A stretch of 64,000 nucleotides of DNA from Alicyclobacillus suci (GCF_017329615.1 NZ_JAFMTW010000008.1:1-64000), one strand, 5' to 3'; shown: positions 42,744-51,705, numbered from the stretch's first letter. Notes: a model not told the origin generated them from the letters alone. Translations and numbers: made by a program.

Positions 42744-43076
42744 GTGGCAATTGTCGCGGTAAGTATCGCACCATTGGGGACGGGAAGTACGAGTGTCAGT
42801 CAATATGTCGCCCAGACGCAGCGCGTTTTGCAGCGGTTTCCGCAGTTGAAGTTTCGGCTTGATCCGATGTTTACTACCATCGAAGGGGAACTCCCTGACA
42901 TCTTTACAGCCATTTCGGAGATGCACGAGGCGCTAGTCAGTATGGGAGCACAGCGGCTGTCGACAGTCGTGAAAATTGATGACCGTCGGGATGTCAATCA
43001 TTCGATGGAAGAGAAAATCGCCGTGGTGGACGCAAAGCTACATCACGAACGCGACGCTGGTTCTATGCAATCGTGA
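42744..43076 (+). CDS. Thiamine-binding / MTH1187-YqgV family protein
   Basis: A 110-residue ferredoxin-like fold protein of the YqgV/MTH1187 (DUF77) family. It starts AIVAVSIAPLGTGSTSVSQY and includes FRLDPMFTTIEGELPDIFTA and MHEALVSMGAQRLSTVVKID. Members bind thiamine or HMP-like ligands and occur with thiamine transport. AGGAGGAG lies 5 bases before the GTG at 42744; an upstream extension of the frame lacks family similarity. A terminator shared with perR follows. Confidence 0.82.
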   Translation: MAIVAVSIAPLGTGSTSVSQYVAQTQRVLQRFPQLKFRLDPMFTTIEGELPDIFTAISEMHEALVSMGAQRLSTVVKIDDRRDVNHSMEEKIAVVDAKLHHERDAGSMQS

Positions 43077-43096
43077 CATCGCACATCGCGTAAAGC

Positions 43097-43124
43097 AAAG
43101 GGCATCCGCTTTAGATGCCCTTTT
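43097..43124. terminator. Bidirectional terminator
   Basis: CAAAGGGCATC and GATGCCCTTTTG form a stem with A- and T-runs on either side, serving the thiamine-binding gene and perR. Confidence 0.85.
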
Positions 43125-43135
43125 GTCCAGTTGAA

Positions 43136-43597
43136 TTATTGCGTTTGTTCGTTTCTTGCCTCATCCCGACCCTTATCCCGACATTCGCGGCACGTACCTT
43201 TGACCTCCAAATGGTAGTCCTCGATTTCAAAGCCTGACGCGTCGGGCGGCAGGGCGAAGTTTGGCGGTTGCGGCAAATAGAAATCGATCAATTTTCCACA
43301 GTGCTTACAGACGAGATGATGGTGCGGCTGTACGTTCACATCAAAGCGGCTAGCCGCATCCCCGAACGTGATTTCCTTTACTAGACCCAGTTCTCCAAAG
43401 TGCTTCATCGTGTTATATATCGTAGACACGCTCAGACCAGGGAACGTTGGATGAACAGCTTGGTAAATATCGTCCACAGTCGCATGTCCTTCGTAGTGAA
43501 TGAGGAAATTCAAAATCGCCTCGCGCTGTGGGGTGACCCGCAGCCCTACATCTTTCAGCAGCTTTGGGATATTTGTGTCGGTGGACAGGTTATGCAC
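43136..43597 (-). CDS. perR: PerR peroxide-sensing repressor (Fur family)
   Basis: A 153-residue Fur-family metalloregulator. The winged helix (VGLRVTPQREAILNFLIHYE, STIYNTMKHFGELGLV) is followed by the metal site region FGDAASRFDVNVQPHHHLVC and the structural zinc cysteines CKHCGK and CRECRD. The aspartate in SRFDVN and HHH pattern fit PerR, which senses peroxide by histidine oxidation. It is divergent from ahpC, with a Per box between them. The start is GTG at 43597 with AGGGAT upstream. Confidence 0.88.
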   Translation of the reverse strand: MHNLSTDTNIPKLLKDVGLRVTPQREAILNFLIHYEGHATVDDIYQAVHPTFPGLSVSTIYNTMKHFGELGLVKEITFGDAASRFDVNVQPHHHLVCKHCGKLIDFYLPQPPNFALPPDASGFEIEDYHLEVKGTCRECRDKGRDEARNEQTQ

Positions 43598-43637
43598 AGT
43601 TATCCCTACTTTCTTAAAAAATTTCTCCAGCGTATCT

Positions 43638-43666
43638 TTGACAACTCGTTACACACTATCTATAAT
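43638..43666 (+). promoter_or_regulatory. Consensus promoter of ahpCF
   Basis: TTGACA (43638-43643), exactly 17 bases, TATAAT (43661-43666): a perfect sigma-A promoter. The predicted start is near 43673, directly before the Per box. Confidence 0.88.
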
Positions 43667-43676
43667 AGCACCTAGA

Positions 43677-43691
43677 TGATAATTATTATTA
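43677..43691 (+). promoter_or_regulatory. Per box
   Basis: TGATAATTATTATTA matches the Per box TTATAATNATTATAA at 12 of 14 defined positions and lies just after the predicted ahpC transcription start, where PerR would block transcription. Confidence 0.82.
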
Positions 43692-43701
43692 AAAAGGAGT
43701 G

Positions 43702-43770
43702 ATGCCATTTACTGAAATAATACTATATCGGTCTATTGGATGCCAATACTGCACAACCTGTCAGATGTAG
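43702..43770 (+). CDS. Short upstream ORF with glutaredoxin-like CxxC
   Basis: A 22-codon frame in the ahpC leader encodes a peptide with [18 protein letters not shown], looking like the first strand and CxxC of a glutaredoxin. AAGGAG precedes its ATG. It ends 49 bases before ahpC. It may be a regulatory leader peptide, a real small protein or the stub of a deleted glutaredoxin gene. Confidence 0.45.
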   Translation: MPFTEIILYRSIGCQYCTTCQM

Positions 43771-43819
43771 GTCACTGTATCTGCAGTACACCAAACAACT
43801 TTTAGGAGGAATTCGTCTT

Positions 43820-44383
43820 ATGTCTCTCATCGGAACCGAAGTAAAACCGTTCAAAGCGCAGGCGTATCACAATGGTGAGTTTATCGAAGTCACCGAAGCT
43901 AACTTCAAAGGCAAGTGGAGCGTTGTTTGCTTCTATCCTGCAGACTTTACCTTTGTGTGCCCGACTGAGCTCGAAGACCTTCAAGAACAATATGAGACGC
44001 TGAAGTCCCTCGGCGTAGAAGTATACTCGGTCTCCACCGACAGCCATTTCACACATAAAGCGTGGCACGACACGTCTGACACCATCCGCAAAATCACCTA
44101 TGTGATGATTGGCGACCCGACGCATACAATTTCTCGCAACTTCGACGTGTTGATCGAAGAAGAAGGCGTTGCTGATCGCGGTACGTTTATTATTGACCCA
44201 GACGGTGTCATCCAAGCCATTGAGATTAACGCTGGTGGCATTGGCCGTAATGCAAGCACGCTCGTCGACAAGATCAAGGCTGCACAGTATGTTCGGAACC
44301 ATCCTGGTGAAGTTTGCCCGGCGAAGTGGAAGGAAGGCGCTGAAACACTGAAGCCAAGCCTTGACCTCGTAGGGAAGATTTAA
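43820..44383 (+). CDS. ahpC: Alkyl hydroperoxide reductase subunit C (peroxiredoxin)
   Basis: A 187-residue typical 2-Cys peroxiredoxin that reduces H2O2 and organic hydroperoxides. The peroxidatic Cys47 is in [14 protein letters not shown] and the resolving Cys is near 166 in [14 protein letters not shown] precedes the ATG at 43820; the frame extends further upstream without similarity. It forms an operon with ahpF, 14 bases downstream, under a consensus promoter with a Per box. Confidence 0.97.
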   Translation: MSLIGTEVKPFKAQAYHNGEFIEVTEANFKGKWSVVCFYPADFTFVCPTELEDLQEQYETLKSLGVEVYSVSTDSHFTHKAWHDTSDTIRKITYVMIGDPTHTISRNFDVLIEEEGVADRGTFIIDPDGVIQAIEINAGGIGRNASTLVDKIKAAQYVRNHPGEVCPAKWKEGAETLKPSLDLVGKI

Positions 44384-44397
44384 GGAGTCTGGTAAAT

Positions 44398-45927
44398 ATG
44401 GTGCTTGATGCAGAGATTAAGGAACAGTTAAAGCAATACCTTCAACTCATGGAAGGCGACGTACTGCTGAAAGTGAGTGCAGGATCCGACGATGTATCAA
44501 GCGACATGCTGGCCCTCGTAAACGAGCTGGCCAGCATGTCACCTCGGATTCGAGTGGAAGAGACGTCATTGCCAAGAACACCAAGCTTCAGTGTGAATCG
44601 CGTAGGCGAAGACACTGGCGTGACGTTCGCTGGAATTCCTTTGGGACACGAGTTTACTTCATTGGTACTTGCGTTGTTGCAAGTCAGTGGGCGCGCGCCG
44701 AAGCTTGATCAGAGTGTGATTGACCAAATCAAGAACATTCGCGGCGAGTATCACTTTGAGACCTTTGTCAGCCTCAGTTGCCACAATTGTCCTGATGTCG
44801 TGCAGGCGCTGAATGTGATGAGCATTCTCAATCCAGGTATCACGCACACGATGATTGATGGCGCTGCCTTTAAGGCCGAGGCGGAAAGCAAGAACATCAT
44901 GGCTGTGCCAACTGTCTTCCTCAATGGCGAAGAGTTTAGCAGCGGTCGGATGACTGTCGAGGAGATTCTCGCCAAATTGGGCAGTGCGCCGGATGCAACT
45001 GACCTCGCGGATAAAGAGCCTTACGACGTGCTTGTGGTCGGTGGCGGGCCAGCGGGTGCAAGTGCGGCCATTTATGCTGCGCGCAAAGGCATTCGCACAG
45101 GTTTGGTAGCGGACCGCTTTGGCGGACAGGTGCTCGATACGGTGGGTATCGAGAACTTCATCAGTGTGAAATACACGGAAGGGCCTCAGCTTGCTGCCAG
45201 TCTGGAAGAGCACGTCAAAGAGTACGGTATTGATGTCATGAAAGGACATCTTGCCAAAGGTTTGGAAAAGAAGGAACTCGTCGAAGTTGAACTGGAGAAT
45301 GGCGCGATTTTGAAGAGTAAGACGGTCATCATTTCGACCGGTGCTCGCTGGCGCAATGTCGGCGTGCCTGGAGAGGCAGAGTTCCGGAATAAAGGTGTAA
45401 CCTATTGTCCTCACTGTGACGGGCCTTTGTTCACTGGAAAAGATGTCGCCGTGATTGGCGGAGGAAATTCCGGGATTGAAGCCGCGATTGATCTCGCCGG
45501 CATTGTACGCCACGTGACCGTACTTGAATTTATGCCAGAATTAAAAGCTGACGCCGTCCTACAAAAGCGGTTGTATAGCCTGCCGAATGTGACCGTGTTA
45601 AAGAACGTTCAAACGAAAGAAATTACGGGCACCGATAAGGTTGATGGGATTACCTATGTAGAGCGCGATACCGGTGCCGAAAAACATATAGAACTGCAAG
45701 GTGTGTTTGTTCAAATAGGCCTAGTGCCAAATACGGATTGGTTAGGCGATACGGTGGAGCGTAACCGTATGGGCGAAATTGTGGTCGACAGCCACGGCGC
45801 CACGAATGTCCCTGGTGTGTTTGCTGCAGGGGATTGTATGAATAGTCCCTACAAGCAGATTATCATCTCCATGGGGTCCGGCGCAACCGCAGCGCTCGGT
45901 GCATTCGATTATCTCATCCGAAATTGA
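44398..45927 (+). CDS. ahpF: Alkyl hydroperoxide reductase subunit F
   Basis: A 509-residue NADH-dependent flavoprotein that recycles AhpC. The N-terminal double thioredoxin-like domain carries the redox pair in LSCHNCPDVV. The FAD motif is DVLVVGGGPAGASAAIYAAR, the thioredoxin-reductase-type disulfide is TYCPHCDGPLF, the NADH motif is VAVIGGGNSGIEAAIDLAG, and the C-terminal FAD segment is VFAAGDCMNSPYKQI. AAGGAG lies 10 bases before the ATG. Confidence 0.97.
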   Translation: MVLDAEIKEQLKQYLQLMEGDVLLKVSAGSDDVSSDMLALVNELASMSPRIRVEETSLPRTPSFSVNRVGEDTGVTFAGIPLGHEFTSLVLALLQVSGRAPKLDQSVIDQIKNIRGEYHFETFVSLSCHNCPDVVQALNVMSILNPGITHTMIDGAAFKAEAESKNIMAVPTVFLNGEEFSSGRMTVEEILAKLGSAPDATDLADKEPYDVLVVGGGPAGASAAIYAARKGIRTGLVADRFGGQVLDTVGIENFISVKYTEGPQLAASLEEHVKEYGIDVMKGHLAKGLEKKELVEVELENGAILKSKTVIISTGARWRNVGVPGEAEFRNKGVTYCPHCDGPLFTGKDVAVIGGGNSGIEAAIDLAGIVRHVTVLEFMPELKADAVLQKRLYSLPNVTVLKNVQTKEITGTDKVDGITYVERDTGAEKHIELQGVFVQIGLVPNTDWLGDTVERNRMGEIVVDSHGATNVPGVFAAGDCMNSPYKQIIISMGSGATAALGAFDYLIRN

Positions 45928-46006
45928 TGTACCGCGCTGTCCGCTCGTTTGCCGAATTGCCTATTGGGCAATCGGTCAATCATATAACTAGATGCTTGGA
46001 TGACGT

Positions 46007-46045
46007 GAAGGCCGCTTATTATAAGCGGCCTTCGTTCGCTTTTTT
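46007..46045 (+). terminator. Terminator of ahpCF
   Basis: GAAGGCCGCTTAT/ATAAGCGGCCTTC is a perfect stem with almost no loop, followed after a few bases by a six-T run. Confidence 0.85.
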
Positions 46046-46077
46046 AACGGTTTCCAATGGTTGTGTGATTACTTTAC

Positions 46078-46698
46078 ATGAAAGCGGCAGAGAGGGTTCA
46101 CAGTACAGTGAGAGGTGATTATCGAACGATGCAGACGGTGAAGCGTTCCAAGAGGTATCGGTGCGAACAAATGGCGCAGGAACAACTAGCAGACGAGTTC
46201 GGAGCTATCGCCGCTCTGAAGTCTCCACTTTTCATCGGAATCGGCGTCGATAAGCACCTCGACTGTACCCTAAGTCATCAAAATCTACCTGGAAACAAGG
46301 TCTATATCACGGGATCTCGCCACGGTCTTCGCCAGTTTGGTCAAAACTTTGGCTACTGCAGCGGTGATCGTTCAGGTAGCCGAGGCCGCCGTATCGCAAA
46401 AGACAGCCTGAGCGTTGCAACATATGGTACGGTTGATGAGGCAAACGTCATGCTAGGCGCGGCATTATCCTTGATGATTACATCGCCTGAGTTCTTTGAC
46501 TTGATTCGTTACGGCACCCGCATACAACGAGATCTGTTTGATGTAGGCCGCGACTTAGCCACACCAGACGACAAACGGGGTGGAGTGCATGGTCGACGTA
46601 CACTACACTTTGACAATATGGCGGGCACATTGGTTGCCGAAAATCATTTTTACTTGGCTGAAGACAGGGAGGAGAGTTGTGGGTACGATGGGTTGTAG
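46078..46698 (+). pseudogene. Remnant of a PduO-type cobalamin adenosyltransferase joined to unknown sequence
   Basis: An open frame of 206 codons. Residues about 96-165 (46363-46572) resemble PduO-type ATP:cob(I)alamin adenosyltransferase: RGRRIAKDSLSVATYGTVDE, ANVMLGAAL, IQRDLFDVGRDLATPDDKRG. The N-terminal TRTGD..T ATP motif is degraded and the C-terminal half is replaced by unrelated residues. The first 95 residues, with SPLFIGIGVDKHLDCTLSHQ, belong to something I cannot identify. It is most simply a decayed gene fusion, kept open by chance. Confidence 0.5.
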
Positions 46699-46874
46699 TC
46701 AACCATTCACAGGGAGGAACCATCCTGGAGGGTACGGCCAAGTTGAGCCAAAACAAATCCATAGACACCATACGCGGTGTGGTAAAGGGACTCACAGAAT
46801 CTCCGGACAAGCTCGCACATGATGTGGCAGACCTCATGCAGCGCAATCTCGAGATGCTAGAGAAACGGATTTGA
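46677..46874 (+). CDS. Small hypothetical protein
   Basis: A 65-residue protein beginning MWVRWVVVNHSQGGTILEGT and continuing in an amphipathic helical region (ESPDKLAHDVADLMQRNLEM). GGGAGG lies 4 bases before the TTG at 46677. The frame overlaps the end of the preceding remnant and its stop overlaps the frame of the following deacylase, suggesting cotranscription. No family is recognised. Confidence 0.5.
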   Translation: MWVRWVVVNHSQGGTILEGTAKLSQNKSIDTIRGVVKGLTESPDKLAHDVADLMQRNLEMLEKRI

Positions 46875-46894
46875 TAAGTTTAGAGGTGGCGGAA

Positions 46895-47368
46895 ATGGCA
46901 GCAAAAACCATCGCATGTCGCATATTGGATAGACAAAACATCCCCTATCAGGTGCACGAGTACGACTGGAACGAAGAGGCGCTCGACGCAAAGACAGTCG
47001 CGCAAAAGGTGGGAATTTCGCCGTCGCAGATTTTCAAAACACTCGTGCTTCGAGGCGATAAGACGGGCGTTTTAATGACCTGCATCCCGGGGGATAGAGA
47101 ACTGGATTTAAAAGCTGTGGCAATCATCAGTGGGAATAAAAAAGTGGAGATGGTCCATGTGAAAGAGCTTCAGATGTTGACCGGATATATTCGAGGCGGA
47201 GTTTCTCCACTCGGCGTGAAGAAAAAATACCCACTCTATCTTGACGAATCTGTTCAAGGTCTAGACCCCGTAAGTATTAGTGCCGGACGACGAGGACTGC
47301 AAATTTTCTTAAAAGGGGCGGACCTTGTTTTCGCGTGCGAGGCTACTTTAGGTGCAATTTCTCGATAA
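46895..47368 (+). CDS. YbaK-type aminoacyl-tRNA deacylase
   Basis: A 157-residue editing-domain protein of the YbaK/ProX family that hydrolyses Cys-tRNA-Pro or similar misacylated tRNAs. Features are the lysine-containing [40 protein letters not shown] and the phenylalanine/glycine loop [15 protein letters not shown] at 46895 with AGAGGTGG is preferred to an earlier TTG in frame. Confidence 0.9.
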   Translation: MAAKTIACRILDRQNIPYQVHEYDWNEEALDAKTVAQKVGISPSQIFKTLVLRGDKTGVLMTCIPGDRELDLKAVAIISGNKKVEMVHVKELQMLTGYIRGGVSPLGVKKKYPLYLDESVQGLDPVSISAGRRGLQIFLKGADLVFACEATLGAISR

Positions 47369-47467
47369 AACCAATCCGTAGTTTCCGGTTGAAACTTGAA
47401 ATGCCCTATACAGCCACGGGCCATCATTTATGCATGCTTCTTGACTCACGTCGATGCATGCATTTAC

Positions 47468-47495
47468 TATGTACATAAGTTATCTATATATATAG
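47468..47495 (+). promoter_or_regulatory. Palindromes upstream of padR-like gene
   Basis: TATGTACATA (47468-47477) and CTATATATATAG (47484-47495) lie directly before the ribosome site of the PadR gene. PadR proteins often bind ATGT..ACAT palindromes, so this is a candidate autoregulatory operator. Confidence 0.45.
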
Positions 47496-47507
47496 AGGTG
47501 TGGAACA

Positions 47508-47843
47508 ATGCGCAATGAACGGGTTAGAGGTTACCTTGACGGTATTGTCCTCTCAATTTTAGTAACAGGTGATACATATGGATATGAGATTGTCCAAAAG
47601 GTGAATGAACGAACACACGGGGCATTGCAACTAAAAGAAGGTTCCCTTTATCCAGCGCTCAAGCGACTGGAGGCGGAACACTTTATTGAAGGATATTGGG
47701 GCACAGACAAAGAGACAGGTCCTCGTCGGCGCTACTACACATTAACAGAGCGTGGAAAGAGCCAACTAGAAAGAATTCGTCGTGAATGGACGGAGGAACA
47801 ACGAGTGTTGTCGGTGTTTTTGGGGAGAGTGGGACTTGAGTGA
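47508..47843 (+). CDS. PadR family transcriptional regulator
   Basis: A 111-residue winged-helix regulator with the PadR signature GYLDGIVLSILVTGDTYGYE, then GSLYPALKRLEAEHFIEGYW and GPRRRYYTLTERGKSQLERI. It is a short form with a single C-terminal dimerisation helix. The stop overlaps the start of the next gene (GTGA), a common pairing of PadR-like proteins with membrane proteins carrying a HAAS or DUF1700-type domain. Confidence 0.9.
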   Translation: MRNERVRGYLDGIVLSILVTGDTYGYEIVQKVNERTHGALQLKEGSLYPALKRLEAEHFIEGYWGTDKETGPRRRYYTLTERGKSQLERIRREWTEEQRVLSVFLGRVGLE

Positions 47844-48736
47844 AGAACTTCGATAATTACTTTTATAGCGTCTTCAAAGGTACATATCTTTCAAAACGCG
47901 AAAAGCAGGTGTGGTTGGAAGAAATGCAGGGCCATCTGGAAGCATCGATTGAACAAGCGATAAAGCGTGGATTGACCGAACATGAAGCACACGCATCCGC
48001 CTTCGCATCGTTTGGAACGGCGAGGGAAGTTCGGCGGCGTATCATTCGTGAAACCTATGGTGTGTCACCTCGTTGGTTTCTTACATTATCGTTACTGTGT
48101 TTAACGGTTTTTGTTACATCCTTGTTTGTTCAAATGCGTATGAACGACGTGATACCATCTACGTTAACGCCGATTCCGACACCTAGATGGGTCGTTTACT
48201 GGAACCACAACCTGTTTCTATCACACTTGCAAGCGTGGATTGGACTCGCGGTGCTCCTGTTTATGTACGTTTTCACAAGAAAACGAAGTGACCGTATTGC
48301 TGTCTTCCTGTCACTGACACCGTTTTGTATCGTGTGGCTCATAGGGAGAATGACGCATGAATTTTCGATGAGTTCGATGGTGTTTGCAGGTTATCCAATT
48401 ATGGCACCACTCGGCCCGCCAGAAATGACAGGTTACTTGATGTTATTGGCCGTGTGTCTTGCAGTTTACACTTGGACGCGCAACCGCATTGTGAGTCTTA
48501 CACCTTGGATACTCTCCATTATCTTGACGATTTGGCCAATCTTAAGGGACACAGTGCAAACTGCCCTTTGGAATCTAACAAGCAACCCTATTTTCTGGGG
48601 GCATGCGTATCCAGACGCTTACTATTTATGGTGGTCAATCTTGACGATTTTGGTACGCCTAATTGTTCTTGGATTATTCATCTATGGTTGCAGGAAAGTG
48701 GACGCGATTCGCTTTCGCAAATCACACACCGCGTAG
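47840..48736 (+). CDS. PadR-linked membrane protein (HAAS/permease-prefix-like N-terminus)
   Basis: A 298-residue membrane protein. The N-terminal about 75 residues form a soluble helical domain (YLSKREKQVWLEEMQGHLEA, GLTEHEAHASAFASFG) like the HAAS or permease-prefix domains found beside PadR regulators. About six or seven hydrophobic segments follow. The start is GTG at 47840, overlapping padR by 4 bases. Its function is unknown; these domains are thought to bind the cognate PadR-like regulator. Confidence 0.75.
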   Translation: MKNFDNYFYSVFKGTYLSKREKQVWLEEMQGHLEASIEQAIKRGLTEHEAHASAFASFGTAREVRRRIIRETYGVSPRWFLTLSLLCLTVFVTSLFVQMRMNDVIPSTLTPIPTPRWVVYWNHNLFLSHLQAWIGLAVLLFMYVFTRKRSDRIAVFLSLTPFCIVWLIGRMTHEFSMSSMVFAGYPIMAPLGPPEMTGYLMLLAVCLAVYTWTRNRIVSLTPWILSIILTIWPILRDTVQTALWNLTSNPIFWGHAYPDAYYLWWSILTILVRLIVLGLFIYGCRKVDAIRFRKSHTA

Positions 48737-48753
48737 TTAACACAACATTTTGG

Positions 48754-48783
48754 GCCGACACTTCGCTTTTTGCGGAGGTCGGC
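48754..48783. terminator. Hairpin between convergent genes
   Basis: GCCGAC..TTCGC-TTTTT-GCGGAGGTCGGC forms an imperfect stem in the gap between the membrane protein and the leftward hydrolase. There is no T tail. Confidence 0.4.
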
Positions 48784-48900
48784 GCCGAGATCTGAAAGCT
48801 GGACTTTTGGCTTTAACGGTTAAAATTTAATGTCCGATAATATATATTATGTTAACTGAAAATCGTGTTGAATAGAACTCAATAGACCGCACAGTAGTAG

Positions 48901-50073
48901 TCATCTCAATTGATAAATTTGTGTTTCAAACTTGGCGAATAAGTCTAAAACTTTTGGGTCTGCAAACGGGAAAATCTGTGTCAAGATTATCCCTGTTACG
49001 CGCTCAACCGGGTCAATCCAAAAGTACGTGTTCGCCAAGCCTGCCCACGCAAGGCTTCCGGCACGGCGTCCGGTCGGTGCGTCCTCCATGTTGATCATAA
49101 AACCCAAGCCCCACTTTTTCTCCATGCCAGGGAAAAATTCACCGTCGTTGGTCACGGCCGCTATTGCGCTCTTCATCGGACGTACGTTCAGACTTCCGAT
49201 GTGATTGCGCCGCATCATCTGCACAGTTTCCGACTGTAAAATACGAGTCCCATTCGCCATACCCTCATGTAAAAGCATTTGTGTAAACTTCAAATAGTCT
49301 GTGCCGGTTGAATATAGTCCTGCTCCACCCATAAAGAATTCGGGATCTTGCGGGACTTCAAAATCAATCCGTGTGAGCGTTCCATCTTCTCCACGTTGGT
49401 GCATGGCGGCCAGACGCGAGCGGGCACCGTCAGGTATTCGAAATCCTGTATCTTCCATACGCAGCGGCGTGAAAGCGTTCTCCTTGAGGTAATCCTGAAG
49501 GGATCGACCACTGACGACTTCAACGGCTTTGCCAACCCAATCTATGTTGATACCGTATTCCCAACGATCACCCGGATCAAAAACCAGCGGCGTGCTGAGC
49601 GTGATATTTTTGCATTCGATGATGTTTGGAATCTGTGCTCGTTCCATATAACACATCATATCCGCATTCCACATATCGTACGTGAACCCTGCTGTATGCG
49701 TAAGCAGATGGCGAAGCGTTATCGGCCGCTTCGGAGTTCTATACCTTGGCTCACCAGATTCGCTGAATCCTTCCAAGACTTTGACGGTCGTCAACTCGGG
49801 CAATACACGCCCGATCGGCTCATCCAGTTGGAGTCTCCCCTGTTCGACGAGTTGCATGGCGGCGACGGAAGTGACGGCTTTAGTCATTGACGCGATCCAA
49901 AATACCGTATCGGTTGTCATTGGTACACGATTGTCTACGGCCCTGTGGCCAAATGCCCCGTGATAGGTCACACCATCTGCAGTTCCTGCGATAGCCACTA
50001 CCCCAGGAACATCTCCCTTTTCGACAGTCTCCTCCAAAAGCCGATCAATAACATCAGTTCCCACATCAATCAA
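48901..50073 (-). CDS. Serine hydrolase of the beta-lactamase (class C) family
   Basis: A 390-residue serine beta-lactamase-fold enzyme like EstB esterases or D-aminopeptidases. The catalytic SxxK is in WIASMTKAV (Ser62, Lys65), the YxN motif in WEYGINIDWVG, and LRHLLTHTAGFTY is the usual conserved stretch. There is no signal peptide, so it is probably cytoplasmic and an esterase rather than a cell-wall enzyme. The start is TTG at 50073 behind GGGGGA. It lies 89 bases after the aldehyde dehydrogenase and is probably cotranscribed. Confidence 0.88.
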   Translation of the reverse strand: MIDVGTDVIDRLLEETVEKGDVPGVVAIAGTADGVTYHGAFGHRAVDNRVPMTTDTVFWIASMTKAVTSVAAMQLVEQGRLQLDEPIGRVLPELTTVKVLEGFSESGEPRYRTPKRPITLRHLLTHTAGFTYDMWNADMMCYMERAQIPNIIECKNITLSTPLVFDPGDRWEYGINIDWVGKAVEVVSGRSLQDYLKENAFTPLRMEDTGFRIPDGARSRLAAMHQRGEDGTLTRIDFEVPQDPEFFMGGAGLYSTGTDYLKFTQMLLHEGMANGTRILQSETVQMMRRNHIGSLNVRPMKSAIAAVTNDGEFFPGMEKKWGLGFMINMEDAPTGRRAGSLAWAGLANTYFWIDPVERVTGIILTQIFPFADPKVLDLFAKFETQIYQLR

Positions 50074-50162
50074 TCCCCCAAGCTACCCGATAGCACCTGG
50101 TCAACCGACCAGGTGCTTTGTGCTGAACTACATAACTTCAACGATACGTAGATTAAAGTAGA

Positions 50163-51635
50163 TTAAATAGGATATTGACGGTCTTCTTTTTGCACCGAGA
50201 TCCACTGTAGGGTTGTGAATTCTTCAATACCCCACTCTCCGCAATAGCGTCCAATTCCTGACGATTTCTCGCCACCAAATGGAACATTCGGTTCTACGTT
50301 TACAGTTTGGTCGTTGACGTGAATCATCCCGGTGACCACTTGCTGGGCAACGTGGACGCCATGTTCTATCGATCCCGAGAACACCGCACCACTCAAACCG
50401 GTATCGCAATCATTGGCAATCCGAATCGCTTCATCTTCATTATCAACAGGAAGAATCGCGGCAACCGGGCCAAAAATCTCATGTTTTGCGATAGCCATAT
50501 CGTTTGTGACATCCGTCAGAATAAACGGTGTCATCAGATTGCCGTCGAGCTTTCCTTCCAGTTCTAACTTTGCGCCTTCCCGAAGACTTTGTTGGATCAG
50601 ATCCATGATTCTCTGAGCCTGACGTTGATTAATTAATGGACCAATCAGGGTTTGTGGATCCGCCGGATCACCCACTTTGACTTTCATGGTTGATGCTTTA
50701 AATTTGGTGACGAATTCTTCATAAACACTGCGACAAACGATGATTCGGTTGGTCGCGATACAAATTTGACCCTGGTGCAAAAATTTCCCGAATGTAGCGG
50801 CAGCGACAGCCTGGTCAATATTTGCGTCATCCAGAACAATAAACACATTGTTTCCACCAAGCTCGAGTGCGGCCTTTCGCAGTGTCCGTCCAGCGATTTC
50901 GCCGATCCGCCTTCCAGCCGCCGTGGAACCAGTAAAAGAAATAACGCTTGGAATCGGATGCTCAACCATATAGTCCCCGATTTCTTGAACATCCGCCACT
51001 ACGACACTCAGCACGCCTTTTGGAAGCCCTGCTTGTTCAAAGATTTGTGCAATCAGTAAGCCACCGGTAATGGGTGTTTGGGAATCCGCTTTCAAGACAA
51101 TGCTGTTCCCTGTCGCAATCGCCGGAGCAATCACGCGAATACTTAAGTAAAATGGCCAATTCCACGGCGTGATTGCACCAATCACACCAACAGGCTTCCG
51201 ATACACCCGATTTTCCTTTCCGGGAATGAGAGACGGTAAAATGGTACCGTTTAATCTGAATGAATACTGTGCTGCATACTTTAAGTCCCCAATTGACGTA
51301 TCGACCTCGATACTCGCTTTTAATTGAGAACTTCCGGTTTCCTGCACCAAATAGTTGATGATTTCCTCTTTCCGTTGACCTAATATTTCCGCCGCCCGTT
51401 CTAGAACACTCGCTCTTTCATATGCTGAGGCATTTGCCCAGGCAGGTTGAACTTGTTTTGCAAATTGGTAAGCTTGGTCAATATCATCTTTGCTTGCTAA
51501 TTTGATTTCAGCTAATACCTCTTGGTTAAATGGATTCGTCACGGTTTCATAGCGTGAACTGGATCCTTCTTTCCAGGTGCCGCCGATCCATTGTTTGCTC
51601 CAAAATGGGAATTTAACGGTCGATACTGTGAACAT
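50163..51635 (-). CDS. NAD(P)-dependent aldehyde dehydrogenase
   Basis: A 490-residue ALDH-superfamily enzyme. The conserved asparagine is in GAITPWNWPFYL, the cofactor motif in FTGSTAAGRRIGE, the general-base glutamate in LELGGNN, and the nucleophilic cysteine in HQGQICIATNRI. The closest families are benzaldehyde or vanillin dehydrogenases of the YfmT type, but the substrate is uncertain. ATG at 51635 lies 9 bases after CGGAG; a TTG at 51644 is also in frame. A good cre-like site is just upstream. Confidence 0.9.
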   Translation of the reverse strand: MFTVSTVKFPFWSKQWIGGTWKEGSSSRYETVTNPFNQEVLAEIKLASKDDIDQAYQFAKQVQPAWANASAYERASVLERAAEILGQRKEEIINYLVQETGSSQLKASIEVDTSIGDLKYAAQYSFRLNGTILPSLIPGKENRVYRKPVGVIGAITPWNWPFYLSIRVIAPAIATGNSIVLKADSQTPITGGLLIAQIFEQAGLPKGVLSVVVADVQEIGDYMVEHPIPSVISFTGSTAAGRRIGEIAGRTLRKAALELGGNNVFIVLDDANIDQAVAAATFGKFLHQGQICIATNRIIVCRSVYEEFVTKFKASTMKVKVGDPADPQTLIGPLINQRQAQRIMDLIQQSLREGAKLELEGKLDGNLMTPFILTDVTNDMAIAKHEIFGPVAAILPVDNEDEAIRIANDCDTGLSGAVFSGSIEHGVHVAQQVVTGMIHVNDQTVNVEPNVPFGGEKSSGIGRYCGEWGIEEFTTLQWISVQKEDRQYPI

Positions 51636-51691
51636 CTGATTCAACTCCGTTTCTTATCGTACTTGCAAGAGAAAATGGAAGCAGTTTTCTG

Positions 51692-51705
51692 TGGAAGCGG
51701 ATTCA
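51692..51705 (-). promoter_or_regulatory. Catabolite-responsive element (cre)-like site
   Basis: TGGAAGCGGATTCA with flanking T fits WTGNAARCGNWWWCAW at 15 of 16 positions. It lies 57 bases upstream of the aldehyde dehydrogenase, so CcpA may repress this operon. Confidence 0.55.

Noticed and set aside
44659-45513. 284-codon frame opposite ahpF
   Set aside because: Shadow of ahpF; no ribosome site.
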